DNA from: Nemertoderma westbladi
Lineage: Eukaryota; Xenacoelomorpha; Nemertodermatida; Nemertodermatidae
Direction of reading: 5' to 3'
NCBI GenBank assembly: GCA_032718475.1
Contig: JAUCBJ010004710.1
Span: 20,001 to 78,492 of the forward strand
DNA: 58,492 nt
The translations under genes were made by a program, and so were the position numbers. Positions 32,901 to 39,496 of this stretch are shown here, piece after piece (within the stretch, counting starts at the first letter, position 1; every line of letters begins with the position of its first letter). Below the pieces are notes generated by a model. That model had not been told where the DNA came from. It saw nothing but the letters and a program-made list of their open reading frames with translations, and did not search any database.

Positions 32901-35654
32901 GTATATACTTACAGCTTCAACCATCTCCCGTTTTCGGTACCACGGTATATACTTACAGCTTCAACCATCTCCCGTTTTCGGTACCACGGTATATACTTAC
33001 AGCTTCAACCATCTCCAGTTTTCGGTACCACGGTATATACTTACGGCTTCAACCATCTCCCGTTTTCGGTACCACGCACCCCAGAAGCCAAAAAACCCAA
33101 GAATTATAACAAGACTGCCAACAGCGACGATGGTAGCAGCACATGCTGTTAGCACCATGCTATCAGACAGAACATCCAAGTACTCAATGTTCTGAGCTAG
33201 TACATAAATACCAACCCCAATCAATGTACATCCTTCCACCTAAAACACAATAAAACGCAATAAATAAATAAATAAATGTTAATAAATAAATAAAACTATA
33301 TTAAATATGAGTAATTAACATACTAATCTGAAAAATTACATTCCATCCATAAATTATGCCCTTAGAGAGATCTGGCCTTACCTAACAGCTTCAAATATGA
33401 AATTAATTGACAGGAACAATTTTACTTATTTCAAGAAAGTATTCCTGGTGCACAAATCATTCTCTCAATTGAACCTCCACCATACAACCGAGTTTCAAAA
33501 ATACAAGGCGCTCAATTGAACTAAAACGTAATGAGATTCCGTCAGAATTTTGGAACTCTCCCGCATTTACCAACCGCTCATGGTGCGATCCTAATCAACC
33601 CCTCCGCCATTAACCAGGATGAGTATTCATGGCTTCCACCATCGAATTTGTTCAAACAGATCATTTCACGACCCAGATTATAGCTGCAGGTGCAGGCTAT
33701 GCTGATCAGCAGCGCCGCAGTGCTATCTGCTTGACTGTACTAATAACTCATACTCTCTGACCCATTGGGCAACCTCCTCTGAGTGAACAGATCAACGACT
33801 TTTTAATCTATTTTATTCAAATACTCTTCCACGCTGACTCAATTTATTTTAACGTTAACCTTGCTTTCAATTATATATATATATTTAATATTTTTTTAAT
33901 TAAGTTGTGCATTGTGTCACCAGTGGAGTATCAAATCCTTATAAACAAAAAGTGGAGAAACAGCATGATTAACTGTGAGGCATACATCTCGTTCAATCTG
34001 ATTGGTTCAGACCACATAATTGTGACCGCAAAGATCAGACTCAGTTTGAGAGCCAGCAAACCCAGGACAAACAGGCAAATCAACTATGACGGGGAGAAAC
34101 TCGCAACTGACAATGCAGTAAAGGATGCTTACACAGTAGAAGTTCAAAACCGCTTTGAAGCACTTCAGTCAATGGATGAAGACCAATCCACCGATTCAAT
34201 ATACCAGAATATAATAACAGCCCACAAGGAATCAGCTAAGAGGCATATCCCCCAGAAACCCAAACGAAAACAGTATGTGCCATGGCAAAACTCTGAGGTT
34301 ACTTGTAAGAGAGAAGATCTTAAGATAGCCTACAAAGTAAAAACCGAACAACCAACAACCGAAAACATCAATAAGGTTGGGAAAGCTAAGGAAGATCTTA
34401 AATTGGCCTACAACATCAGCCAGGAAAAGTACATACAGGACAAGATTGAGGTAATTACAATACTGTCACATACAGTAACAATCAAGACTTAACTGGCAAA
34501 CTGTAAATGAGGTATCATAGATAGATAGATTTATTTATACATTATGTAAAAACAATAACAAATACACCAAACAATGTACCGGTATAAAGGTATTGTCCAA
34601 CATAACATATAGGATTACCCCTAAAGCTTTGCAGCTTATTTCCAAGGGGGTCCTTTATGTTACTTGGTTACAAATACAATATTACACTACGCTAACCTAA
34701 AACCAATATAAAACGTAATTACACTATGTACATGTACAACTTTACCGAGAGCGTGACAATGTCCGACTCAACGATAAAGATGTAATGTACAGAACAATTT
34801 ATTATAAACGTAATTACAGTATAAATAGTAAATAATTAATAAACTAATAACTTACTGTAGGACTATTGTACCTATTTTTACATTGCACACGGAGATGAGA
34901 TTTAACTGCAGATTTAAAAGAATGTTGATTATTTAGGTTTTTAATTTCATTAGGCAGAGCGTTCCAATTTTTAATGCCGTTAAAAAAGAAAGTATCAGAC
35001 TCTAAGGATTTACAATTCGGGAGGTAGAAGTTTGAAGCACTAGCTCTGGTACTGTAAGAGTGTGTATCGCGTACTCTGTTGAATTTTTGTTTTTGTTTTT
35101 GTATCTGGTCGGAAAAGTTGTGCTAAGGGGCGCATCAAAGCCGATAGTCCTGAAGAACGTGTTGGGAAGTGGAAAAATCACTTCAGCAACTTGCTTGGGC
35201 AGCCACCAAACATTGAGGTCAGCCTTGCAAGGTAAATATATGACAAGACACTACCTATAGAAACAGGGGACTTCACACCTGCTGAACTCCAACGAAGCAT
35301 TAATGGCATGTCCAATAATAAAGCAAGCGGATTATATGAAATCCCTGCAGAGGTATGGAAAACAAGATTGCTAAACAGACCGGCATATAGACCAGCTTGA
35401 AAGGGATACTGAACTTGGGAGAAACGAAATTGCGACAACTATGGAGAATCGGGAAGCCTGGAAGGATATCATTTCCACTGTCCGAGTTCAGTCGACCTAG
35501 TAGTAGTAGCAATAAGTTGTGCATTGTGCCACCAGTGGCGTATTAAATTAAATAAATAGCATTATTTATTACTTACGAAAAAGAAACAGATAAAGCAAAT
35601 GAATGTACAAGTAACAATTTTTCCAAACAACCAACTATCCAGTGAGTGAGACAT
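23772..35654 (-). CDS. Tetraspanin, five-exon gene (join of exons 1-5)
   Basis: The join is 35654..35577, 33239..33045, 27068..26892, 26508..26329 and 23909..23772, all minus strand. The exons are 78, 195, 177, 180 and 138 nt, each divisible by three, so every intron is phase 0. The product is 255 residues, the usual tetraspanin length. TM1 is about 13-40, a short extracellular loop about 41-54, TM2 about 55-79, a cytosolic loop 80-91 (with YRKRE), TM3 about 92-114, the large extracellular loop about 115-226 and TM4 about 227-247, with an 8-residue tail. The large loop has the family cysteines C153-C154 (DCCG), C186-C187 (PLSCC), C195 and C212 (GC). Tetraspanins organise membrane microdomains by binding other membrane proteins; the partner here is unknown. 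Donors are TTC|GTAAGT, GCC|GTAAGT, GAG|GTTAGC and AGG|GTATGT. Acceptors end TTTTAG, ATTTAG, ATGCAG and TTTAAG. The splice sites were chosen by eye. Confidence 0.9.
24158..26050 (+). pseudogene. Decayed RTE-like LINE (family A), split by insertion
   Basis: Two plus-strand parts of one element lie in tetraspanin intron 4. The left part (about 24158-24472) has frameshifted RT sequence: a DGETEFSI-like stretch, ILQGDT, then TVTDTDFADDIALL with the RT catalytic ADD. The right part (25436-26050) continues with DAQLLLNKVV and KEVGLQIYSTKTE, and ends with the RTE-type C terminus (SYIDQLERDTELGRNEIATT). It closes at a CCTAGTAGTGG tail. Stops and frameshifts make it inactive. The break at 24472/25436 is explained by a later insertion with a perfect target-site duplication. 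Confidence 0.8.
24473..25435 (-). mobile_element. 5'-truncated RTE-like LINE (family B), copy 1
   Basis: This 963-bp minus-strand insert is flanked by an identical 11-bp target-site duplication, TTTAGATGCAC, at 24462-24472 and 25436-25446. Its open frame (25433-24660) encodes the second half of an RT: LTDLDFADDLGVLSES with the catalytic ADD, FINSRKTKIL, a YLGSWIRKSGEDLRIRK segment, and VLLYGSPCWAL. The frame is lost near 24660, and the C-terminal part (LEDADDLANVMGDRELW) follows in another frame. The 3' end is a CCTAGTCCTAGTA tail at 24473. It is truncated at the 5' end, as usual for target-primed reverse transcription. Confidence 0.88.
26329..26508 (-). CDS. Tetraspanin exon 4 (large extracellular loop, CCG and PxSCC)
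   Basis: The acceptor is TTTTTACATGCAG. Its 60 residues begin FDCCGLEIYQANV, include IPLSCC and TVCQQ, and end EEEAYPR before donor AGG|GTATGT. Exon 5 starts with GC, restoring the PRGC motif seen at this place in many tetraspanins. These cysteines form the loop disulfides in characterised members. Confidence 0.9.
26509..26891 (-). other. Tetraspanin intron 3
   Basis: This 383-bp AT-rich intron lies between exons 3 and 4. It shows donor GTTAGC, an acceptor tract ending ATGCAG, and no recognisable insert or ORF. Confidence 0.75.
26892..27068 (-). CDS. Tetraspanin exon 3 (TM3, start of large loop)
   Basis: The acceptor TTATAATTTAG is followed by 59 in-frame residues. TM3 begins YAALFIVVTIVTF and the large extracellular loop starts SDTEESIKQSF. 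It ends DKLQME before donor GAG|GTTAGC, so splicing to exon 4 makes LQMEFDCCG, the family's typical approach to the CCG motif. The in-frame TAG directly upstream fixes the acceptor position. Confidence 0.88.
27240..29546. repeat. 8/7-bp array (ACACCACT / ACCCACT), about 2.3 kb
   Basis: This mosaic tandem array combines an 8-bp unit ACACCACT and a 7-bp unit ACCCACT, with rare ACTGCACC variants. It lies in tetraspanin intron 2. The plus strand is almost free of G, so long open frames (Thr, Pro, Leu, His, Tyr) run through it in overlapping frames without coding meaning. Blocks alternate between runs of 8-mers and runs of 7-mers. On the minus (sense) strand it reads TAGTGGTG and AGTGGGT. Runs of four or more 7-mers satisfy the G3-N4 G-quadruplex pattern (for example 27415-27452). 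Confidence 0.95.
29634..33078 (-). repeat. 44-bp array of exon 2/intron 2 boundary, about 78 units
   Basis: The tandem array has a 44-bp period, with a few 47-bp units that carry an extra TAT. Read on the tetraspanin sense strand, each unit contains GGTACCGAAAACGGGAGATG, then GTTGAAGCT or GTTGAAGCC, then GTAAGTATATACC. The first unit on the sense strand is the 3' end of exon 2 followed by its donor. Every later unit repeats that exon end plus the first bases of the intron. Units vary at a few sites (GCT/GCC, TATATACC/TAGATACC). The right half is more homogeneous than the left half. The plus-strand 1,189-residue open frame over it is a product of the period. Confidence 0.95.
33045..33239 (-). 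CDS. Tetraspanin exon 2 (TM1 end, small loop, TM2)
   Basis: The acceptor is TTGTGTTTTAG|GTGGAA. Its 65 residues begin VEGCTLIGVGIYVL, cross the small loop (NIEYLDVL) and TM2 (IVAVGSLVIILGFFGFWGAW), and end with the cytosolic loop YRKREMVEA. The donor GCC|GTAAGT lies inside the first unit of the 44-bp array, so the last 30 or so coding bases are the founder of that repeat. An alternative earlier donor, GGG|GTGCGT at 33079-33078, would leave a phase-1 end that does not fit exon 3 directly. Confidence 0.87.
33240..33902. other. Intron 1 distal part, no gene recognised
   Basis: Directly upstream of exon 2 on the sense strand there are short (AAAT)n runs (about 33262-33290). The rest is moderately complex sequence, richer in C and G at 33540-33800 than its surroundings, which may be an old transposon remnant. 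No domain was recognised. Confidence 0.5.
33938..35510 (+). mobile_element. RTE-like LINE (family A), internally deleted, interrupted
   Basis: This plus-strand RTE remnant lies in tetraspanin intron 1. It begins inside the endonuclease (LINKKWRN, then IGSDHIIVTAKIRLSLRAS), continues through the linker to 34511, is interrupted by a LINE at 34517-35100, and resumes with SGRKSCAKGRIKADSPEERV and NNKASGLYEIPAEVWK. The RT core is missing: near 35375 the sequence jumps to the C terminus (DQLERDTELGRNEIATT, ENREAWKDII) and ends CCTAGTAGTAGTAGC. Near-identical 35-bp flanks (33903-33937 and about 35511-35545, three mismatches) look like an old target-site duplication. Confidence 0.82.
34517..35100 (-). 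mobile_element. 5'-truncated CR1/L2-like LINE 3' end
   Basis: This 584-bp minus-strand insert sits in the RTE copy, with a 5-bp duplication GTATC on each side (34512-34516 and 35101-35105). Removing the insert and one GTATC restores the RTE linker frame. Reading from 35100 leftwards there is the C-terminal end of a CR1/L2/Rex-type RT (QKFNRVRDTHSYSTRAS, then KNWNALPNEIKNLNN, HSFKSAVKSHLRVQ) and a stop near 34852. A 3' UTR follows, with a CCCCCTTGGAAATAAGC block and a terminal ATCTATCTATCTATGAT microsatellite. The clade call rests on the C-terminal motif and tail style. Confidence 0.8.
35577..35654 (-). CDS. Tetraspanin exon 1 (start codon, first part of TM1)
   Basis: The ATG is at 35654-35652, with an in-frame TAA nine bases upstream, so this is the first possible Met. 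It encodes 26 residues, an MSHSLDSWLFGK head followed by a hydrophobic stretch ending FICFICFFF. The donor TTC|GTAAGT is a perfect consensus in phase 0. It matches the phase-0 acceptor of exon 2, whose first residues (VEGCTLIGVGIYVL) complete TM1. Confidence 0.82.
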
Positions 35655-37429
35655 TTCCAATTATTTGTTGAAATTATAGCATAGAGAAAATATCAGTCCT
35701 ATATATTATATTATAAATATTATTCTTATTTACAAATAATACTGTATATAATGAATAATGTTATTAATAAAGTTGAATAAAGAATACATAAGTAAAGTAA
35801 AAGTTAAGAATAAATAAATTTGTAAATATCAATATATTAATTTTGAAAAATTCGCCCCGACTCGCTTGGTTTCCGCATCGGTCACTACTTTGCCCAGTGC
35901 CCACTGTTTATCTGCAGTAGAGTCATTGTGAGACCATCGGATGTGATCAGAATGTAACCCACGATTCACTTCAGCTGCGCCACCGAGAAGCGAAGTGCTT
36001 GGCCTGTTTCGCCGCAGGTTCTCGACCAACATTATACTACAAACTCGCGATTGTGCAAATAGTTGTTCACCAACCATCATTAAGCATGACAGTAACTTAA
36101 CTTATCCATTCCCCAAATCTAGAAGCTTTAGGATGACACACCAAATTTCAATTTGGTTTCCCATAATGTGGAGATCCTCTATTTTCTATAAACGCCATTG
36201 GTTTCTCACCCTCCCACTTTATAAAGGCTATTGGATTTTCAGAATTTTATTCAAATCTATTCAAAATAGATCTAACATTTTTTTTCTGAAATTGTAATAA
36301 ATTAAAGTTACGAATGAGTTGTACATGTTTGTTTGGTTACCTTTATTAATTACATGCAATATAAATAATTGTTGCTTCAATAAACATCATTCATTGTTAG
36401 CAGCTGTTTTTCTTCCATCTGTAATTTTCCTTTTCAAGATCAATAAAGAGATACGCATACTCAGCAGGAGATCCACTCCATACATCATACATCGTGCTTC
36501 GATATATGTACTTCATAGGCATGGTGGTACATAATGTGACTCATAATCAATGTATGTATAGTGCCTCAGGTACTGCAGGAAGTTACAAGGTACTCGATCT
36601 AAGAAGCTCTTGGCAGTAGTTCTTTATTTTACAGATGATGTTGATTTAATGAATATCATATTCATTGGAAGACGCCAATATAATAATATTTAGAGGAAGC
36701 AGAATTCAACATTTGAGTATTTTTTAACAGTGCGAAAATAATATTGGTTGAGAAATCTTGGACTTACAGCAGAATGTATATAGTTATAATTTTATATATA
36801 TTAAAAATATAAAATTATATTTTTATAATTATAATATAATTTAATTATAAATTAATTTAATTATAAATTAATTTAATTATAATTAAATTATAGTATGGGT
36901 AAATTTGGTGATAGGATGGGCGCACATCACATTAAATTGTCAGACCAGATTTATTAAAGTAGTAATTAAACTTGTACCTTTACCATTTAACTAACTTCTT
37001 GATATTCTCAGGTGTCATATCAGTTAAACGGAACTTGTTCTACATAAATACTCATTTTGATTAGGTCATTGAAGGGTAATTAATAATCTTTAGTGTCTTC
37101 ATTCTAATCCTAGGGTATCTAAACAGCATCATACATTCTACAGTAGGTAATCCTGCATTCGATGAGTAAAACTGACATTACCAAAAATCTGTGTATTCGA
37201 AATACAACACTGTATTTCTGGATACAGGATTTCTCAGATACAACAAAGAACTTTGATTTATCCTTATGACAGGATAAGGGTAGCGATCCAAAGGATCCCT
37301 TCACAGCAGCTTCAATAATGAATTACAAGGAAGCAACATGCAGACTCGTGAGTAAACTCCGCAGCTTGATATCTGACCTTCACACCCATAAGAAATTTGA
37401 GATTCATCCCTCAAATAATCATTTTTGGA
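35655..37429. other. AT-rich region upstream of exon 1, no firm gene
   Basis: It probably includes the tetraspanin promoter, but no core element could be fixed. A GC-richer island at 35850-36080 has an 83-residue minus-strand open frame with no recognised domain. 36290-36480 resembles 45285-45440. 36600-36680 contains a LYFTDDVDLM-like string that may be an RT remnant. 36778-36893 is nearly pure A/T, with repeated AATTTAATTATAAATT. Confidence 0.45.
36290..36480. repeat. Dispersed repeat, copy 1 (pairs with 45285-45440)
   Basis: It shares an ordered series of words with 45285-45440: TTGGTTACCT, GCAATATAAATAATT, TTTAATAAACATCA or TTCAATAAACATCA, AGCTGTTTT, TAATTTTCCTTT, CAAGATCAATAAA. A diverged TTGATTTTACAGATGA-like word follows downstream in both. 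The element type is unknown. Confidence 0.55.
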
Positions 37430-37900
37430 TACGGCTGTAATATCCCCTCTATTCTAGAACCACCCGGCCTATCTCGAACAGATGGTAAACCGGTAGATGG
37501 GTTGACTCTGGTGCCTTGGGAGAGCGGAAAGACCTTGACCTGGGACGCCACTGTGGTGGACCCCCTCGCACCAAGCGACTTATCCACCAGCCAGAACGAG
37601 GGAGGACGCGTTGCCCAGGAACAGGAGAAAATAAAAACACTAAAGTACCAGGATCTTATAGACTGGGGTTATCAATTTACTTATGTTGCCTTTGCGACCT
37701 TTGGCCGACCCGGACCAGCCACTGCAACCTTCCTGAAAGACATAGGAAGACGACCATGGAGCCACGCCACCATGGAGCCACGATCCCATCGATTCCTGTT
37801 GCAGAGGCTGTTAATAGCAATCTTAATGGGTAACGCCGCATCTATCCTGGGAACAGTGGACTCTAGTAACTCTGACGGGCTTTTTCATTTACTCGAATAA
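37430..37900 (+). pseudogene. Retroelement-type C-terminal ORF fragment
   Basis: The open frame runs from 37397. The conserved-looking part starts near EPPGLSRTDGKPVDGLTLVP, followed by W, GKTLTWDATVVDPLAPSDLS, a charged KIKTLKYQDLI segment, LKDIGRR, and a RFLLQRLLIAILMGNAASIL end. I recall this arrangement (DG-x-T-L-x-P-W, L-x-WD-x-T-x-V-D, then QRL-x-x-x-GNA) as the tail of RT-like ORFs in many invertebrate genomes. The D...D pattern could be a PD-(D/E)XK-type nuclease. No RT precedes it here, so it is probably a fragment. The family is not certain. It is GC-richer than its flanks. Confidence 0.45.
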
Positions 37901-37989
37901 ATACAACCATTTATAATAAAAAAAAAATTACTAATAATTTCAAGGTAATTATTAATATAATTATTTGATTAATAACAATACATACTTAC

Positions 37990-38052
37990 AAAGAGGAAGC
38001 ACAGGAAACAAATAAAGAGTCCATTTATAAGTATCCGGATATCAAAAAACAT
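37990..38052 (-). CDS. Possible alternative tetraspanin first exon
   Basis: The ATG is at 38052-38050, with an in-frame TAA upstream. It opens 21 residues (MFFDIRILINGL, then FICFLCFLF) directly followed by a consensus donor TTT|GTAAGTATG in phase 0. The hydrophobic end resembles that of exon 1 (FICFICFFF), and the phase fits the acceptor of exon 2. It may be an alternative first exon with its own promoter, a decayed duplicate, or the first exon of another tetraspanin. No transcript evidence is available. Confidence 0.45.
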
Positions 38053-38164
38053 TACAATTTATTGAATCAGGAAATGTAGTTAATTTAAATAATCATAAAT
38101 TGAGTTAATATATTTAGGATCAACATATGTAATTTCATGAAAATTGAAAAATTATGAAAATATA

Positions 38165-39400
38165 CATAATAATAATAATATCAATAAGAATAAATTGACA
38201 TCGTTATTGGTTGTTTTAATCTGGGTCCCAGTCCAAATAGCGAACCGAAAAATGGAAATGGACCAAGTGGTCGCAAGTACTACTACTACTAGGATCGGCA
38301 TGCTGCATTGCAGCTCCATTTTTAAGAATGCTGTGCCGGGTTGTCAACAAAATTGCACAGCCACAACTCCCTATCACCCATGACATTTGCTAGATCATCC
38401 GCATCTTCAAGGCCAGTGTCCACTGTCCACCATGCTTATTCACTCCATGAAGCTGCCAAAGCACAAGATTATGCACTGGCTGGTCCTCACGGCGAAAGCA
38501 ATGTCCTGCAAAGCGGAGGCGATTTTGTTCTAGTGTCAAGCTTGGGGGAACCAATGAGACACCTCCAATGTTATATAGTGTCTGGTTGGAGATGTGTGCA
38601 TTGTACTTGACACAATGAACCCGGCGTAGCATTCTTGTGAATGTGCCATCCAGAGATTTGGTGTCCTCAGCAGTTAGAGCCCAGCATGGACTCCCGTAGA
38701 GGAGTACTGGAACTACTGCTGCTCTAAATAATCGGACCTTAAGTTTCCGATTAATTCTCGGTGACTTCCAAATCCTGGAAAGCCTATTCAAGGCTGCCCA
38801 TGCCTTTCCCTTACGTATTCGAAGGTCCTCACCTGACTTCCGGATCCATGATCCCAGGTAACAGAAGTCGTCCACATGCTCAAGCATACCATCCTTTGAG
38901 CTTATGCTCATCCGATCAGAGACTTGCTGAGGACTTTCAAAGTTAACTGTCAGAATTTTGGTCTTTCTGGAGTTAATAAAAAGACCAACACTAGAAGCAG
39001 CATGTTCTAATGAGCTGAGGAGCCGTTGGGCTCCCTCTAGTGATTCTGAGAGTACTCCTAAGTCATCAGCAAAGTCTAGATCAGTTAGGTACTTGGCAGG
39101 ATTTCCTCGACTTCTGGAGCCAGTAGGTGGAGTTATCATCACCCCATCATCAAGATGCAAGATGGTCGCAAGTAGCAGGTGGACCATATTCCTTTTCGTA
39201 AGAAATTCAGGAGCTCTGCATAAATCTGTACATGACTTACTTGTCACTCCTTCACCAGTGATATCCTTCACCACGATCGTCTTATTGTGGCTAAGGAAAA
39301 AGCTGAGTGCTAGTCGATGCTCTGCCTTCCTACAGCATGGTTGGTCCTCTCTGTTGCACCTGCCCTGTTAGAGATCAGCCTCACTCTAGACATTTAACAT
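38165..39400 (+). pseudogene. RTE-like endonuclease fragment, split by insertion
   Basis: The parts 38165-38279 and 39163-39400 align in order with the endonuclease ORF at 49806-50969 (its stretch 50690-51010). Shared words include CCCAGT, GGTCGCAAGT versus GGTCACAAGT, GACCATATTC, TTTCGTA, CAGGAGCTCT, CGTCTTATTGTGGC and TCCTCTCTGTTGCA. It is frameshifted and partial. A later RTE insert separates the two parts. Confidence 0.75.
38280..39162 (-). mobile_element. 5'-truncated RTE-like LINE (family B), copy 2
   Basis: This 883-bp minus-strand insert is flanked by an identical 12-bp target-site duplication, TGGTCGCAAGTA (38268-38279 and 39163-39174). It has the same RT half as the copy at 24473-25435 (DFADDLGVLSES, FINSRKTKIL, YLGSWIRKSGEDLRIRKG, VLLYGSPCWAL) and is less mutated in the shared part. 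Its frame ends at 38390 after an indel, with the C terminus (GLEDADDLANVMGDRELW) in another frame. The 3' tail is CCTAGTAGTAGTAG. Confidence 0.88.
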
Positions 39401-39496
39401 GTATGAGTACCTTTCTTCTGAGGTAGCAGATCACTGCGAGGGCTATCTATACATTCTTACCAGAAGAGGCAGTTACGGCAACATATGCAGAAACTG

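Noticed and set aside
29626-33195. 1,189-residue plus-strand open frame
   Set aside because: It is produced by the 44-bp repeat (three units equal 44 codons) lacking stops on that strand. It lies antisense to the tetraspanin and has no domain.
35829-36080. 83-residue minus-strand open frame in a GC-richer island
   Set aside because: No motif was recognised and there is no support from neighbours. It is mentioned only in the region entry.
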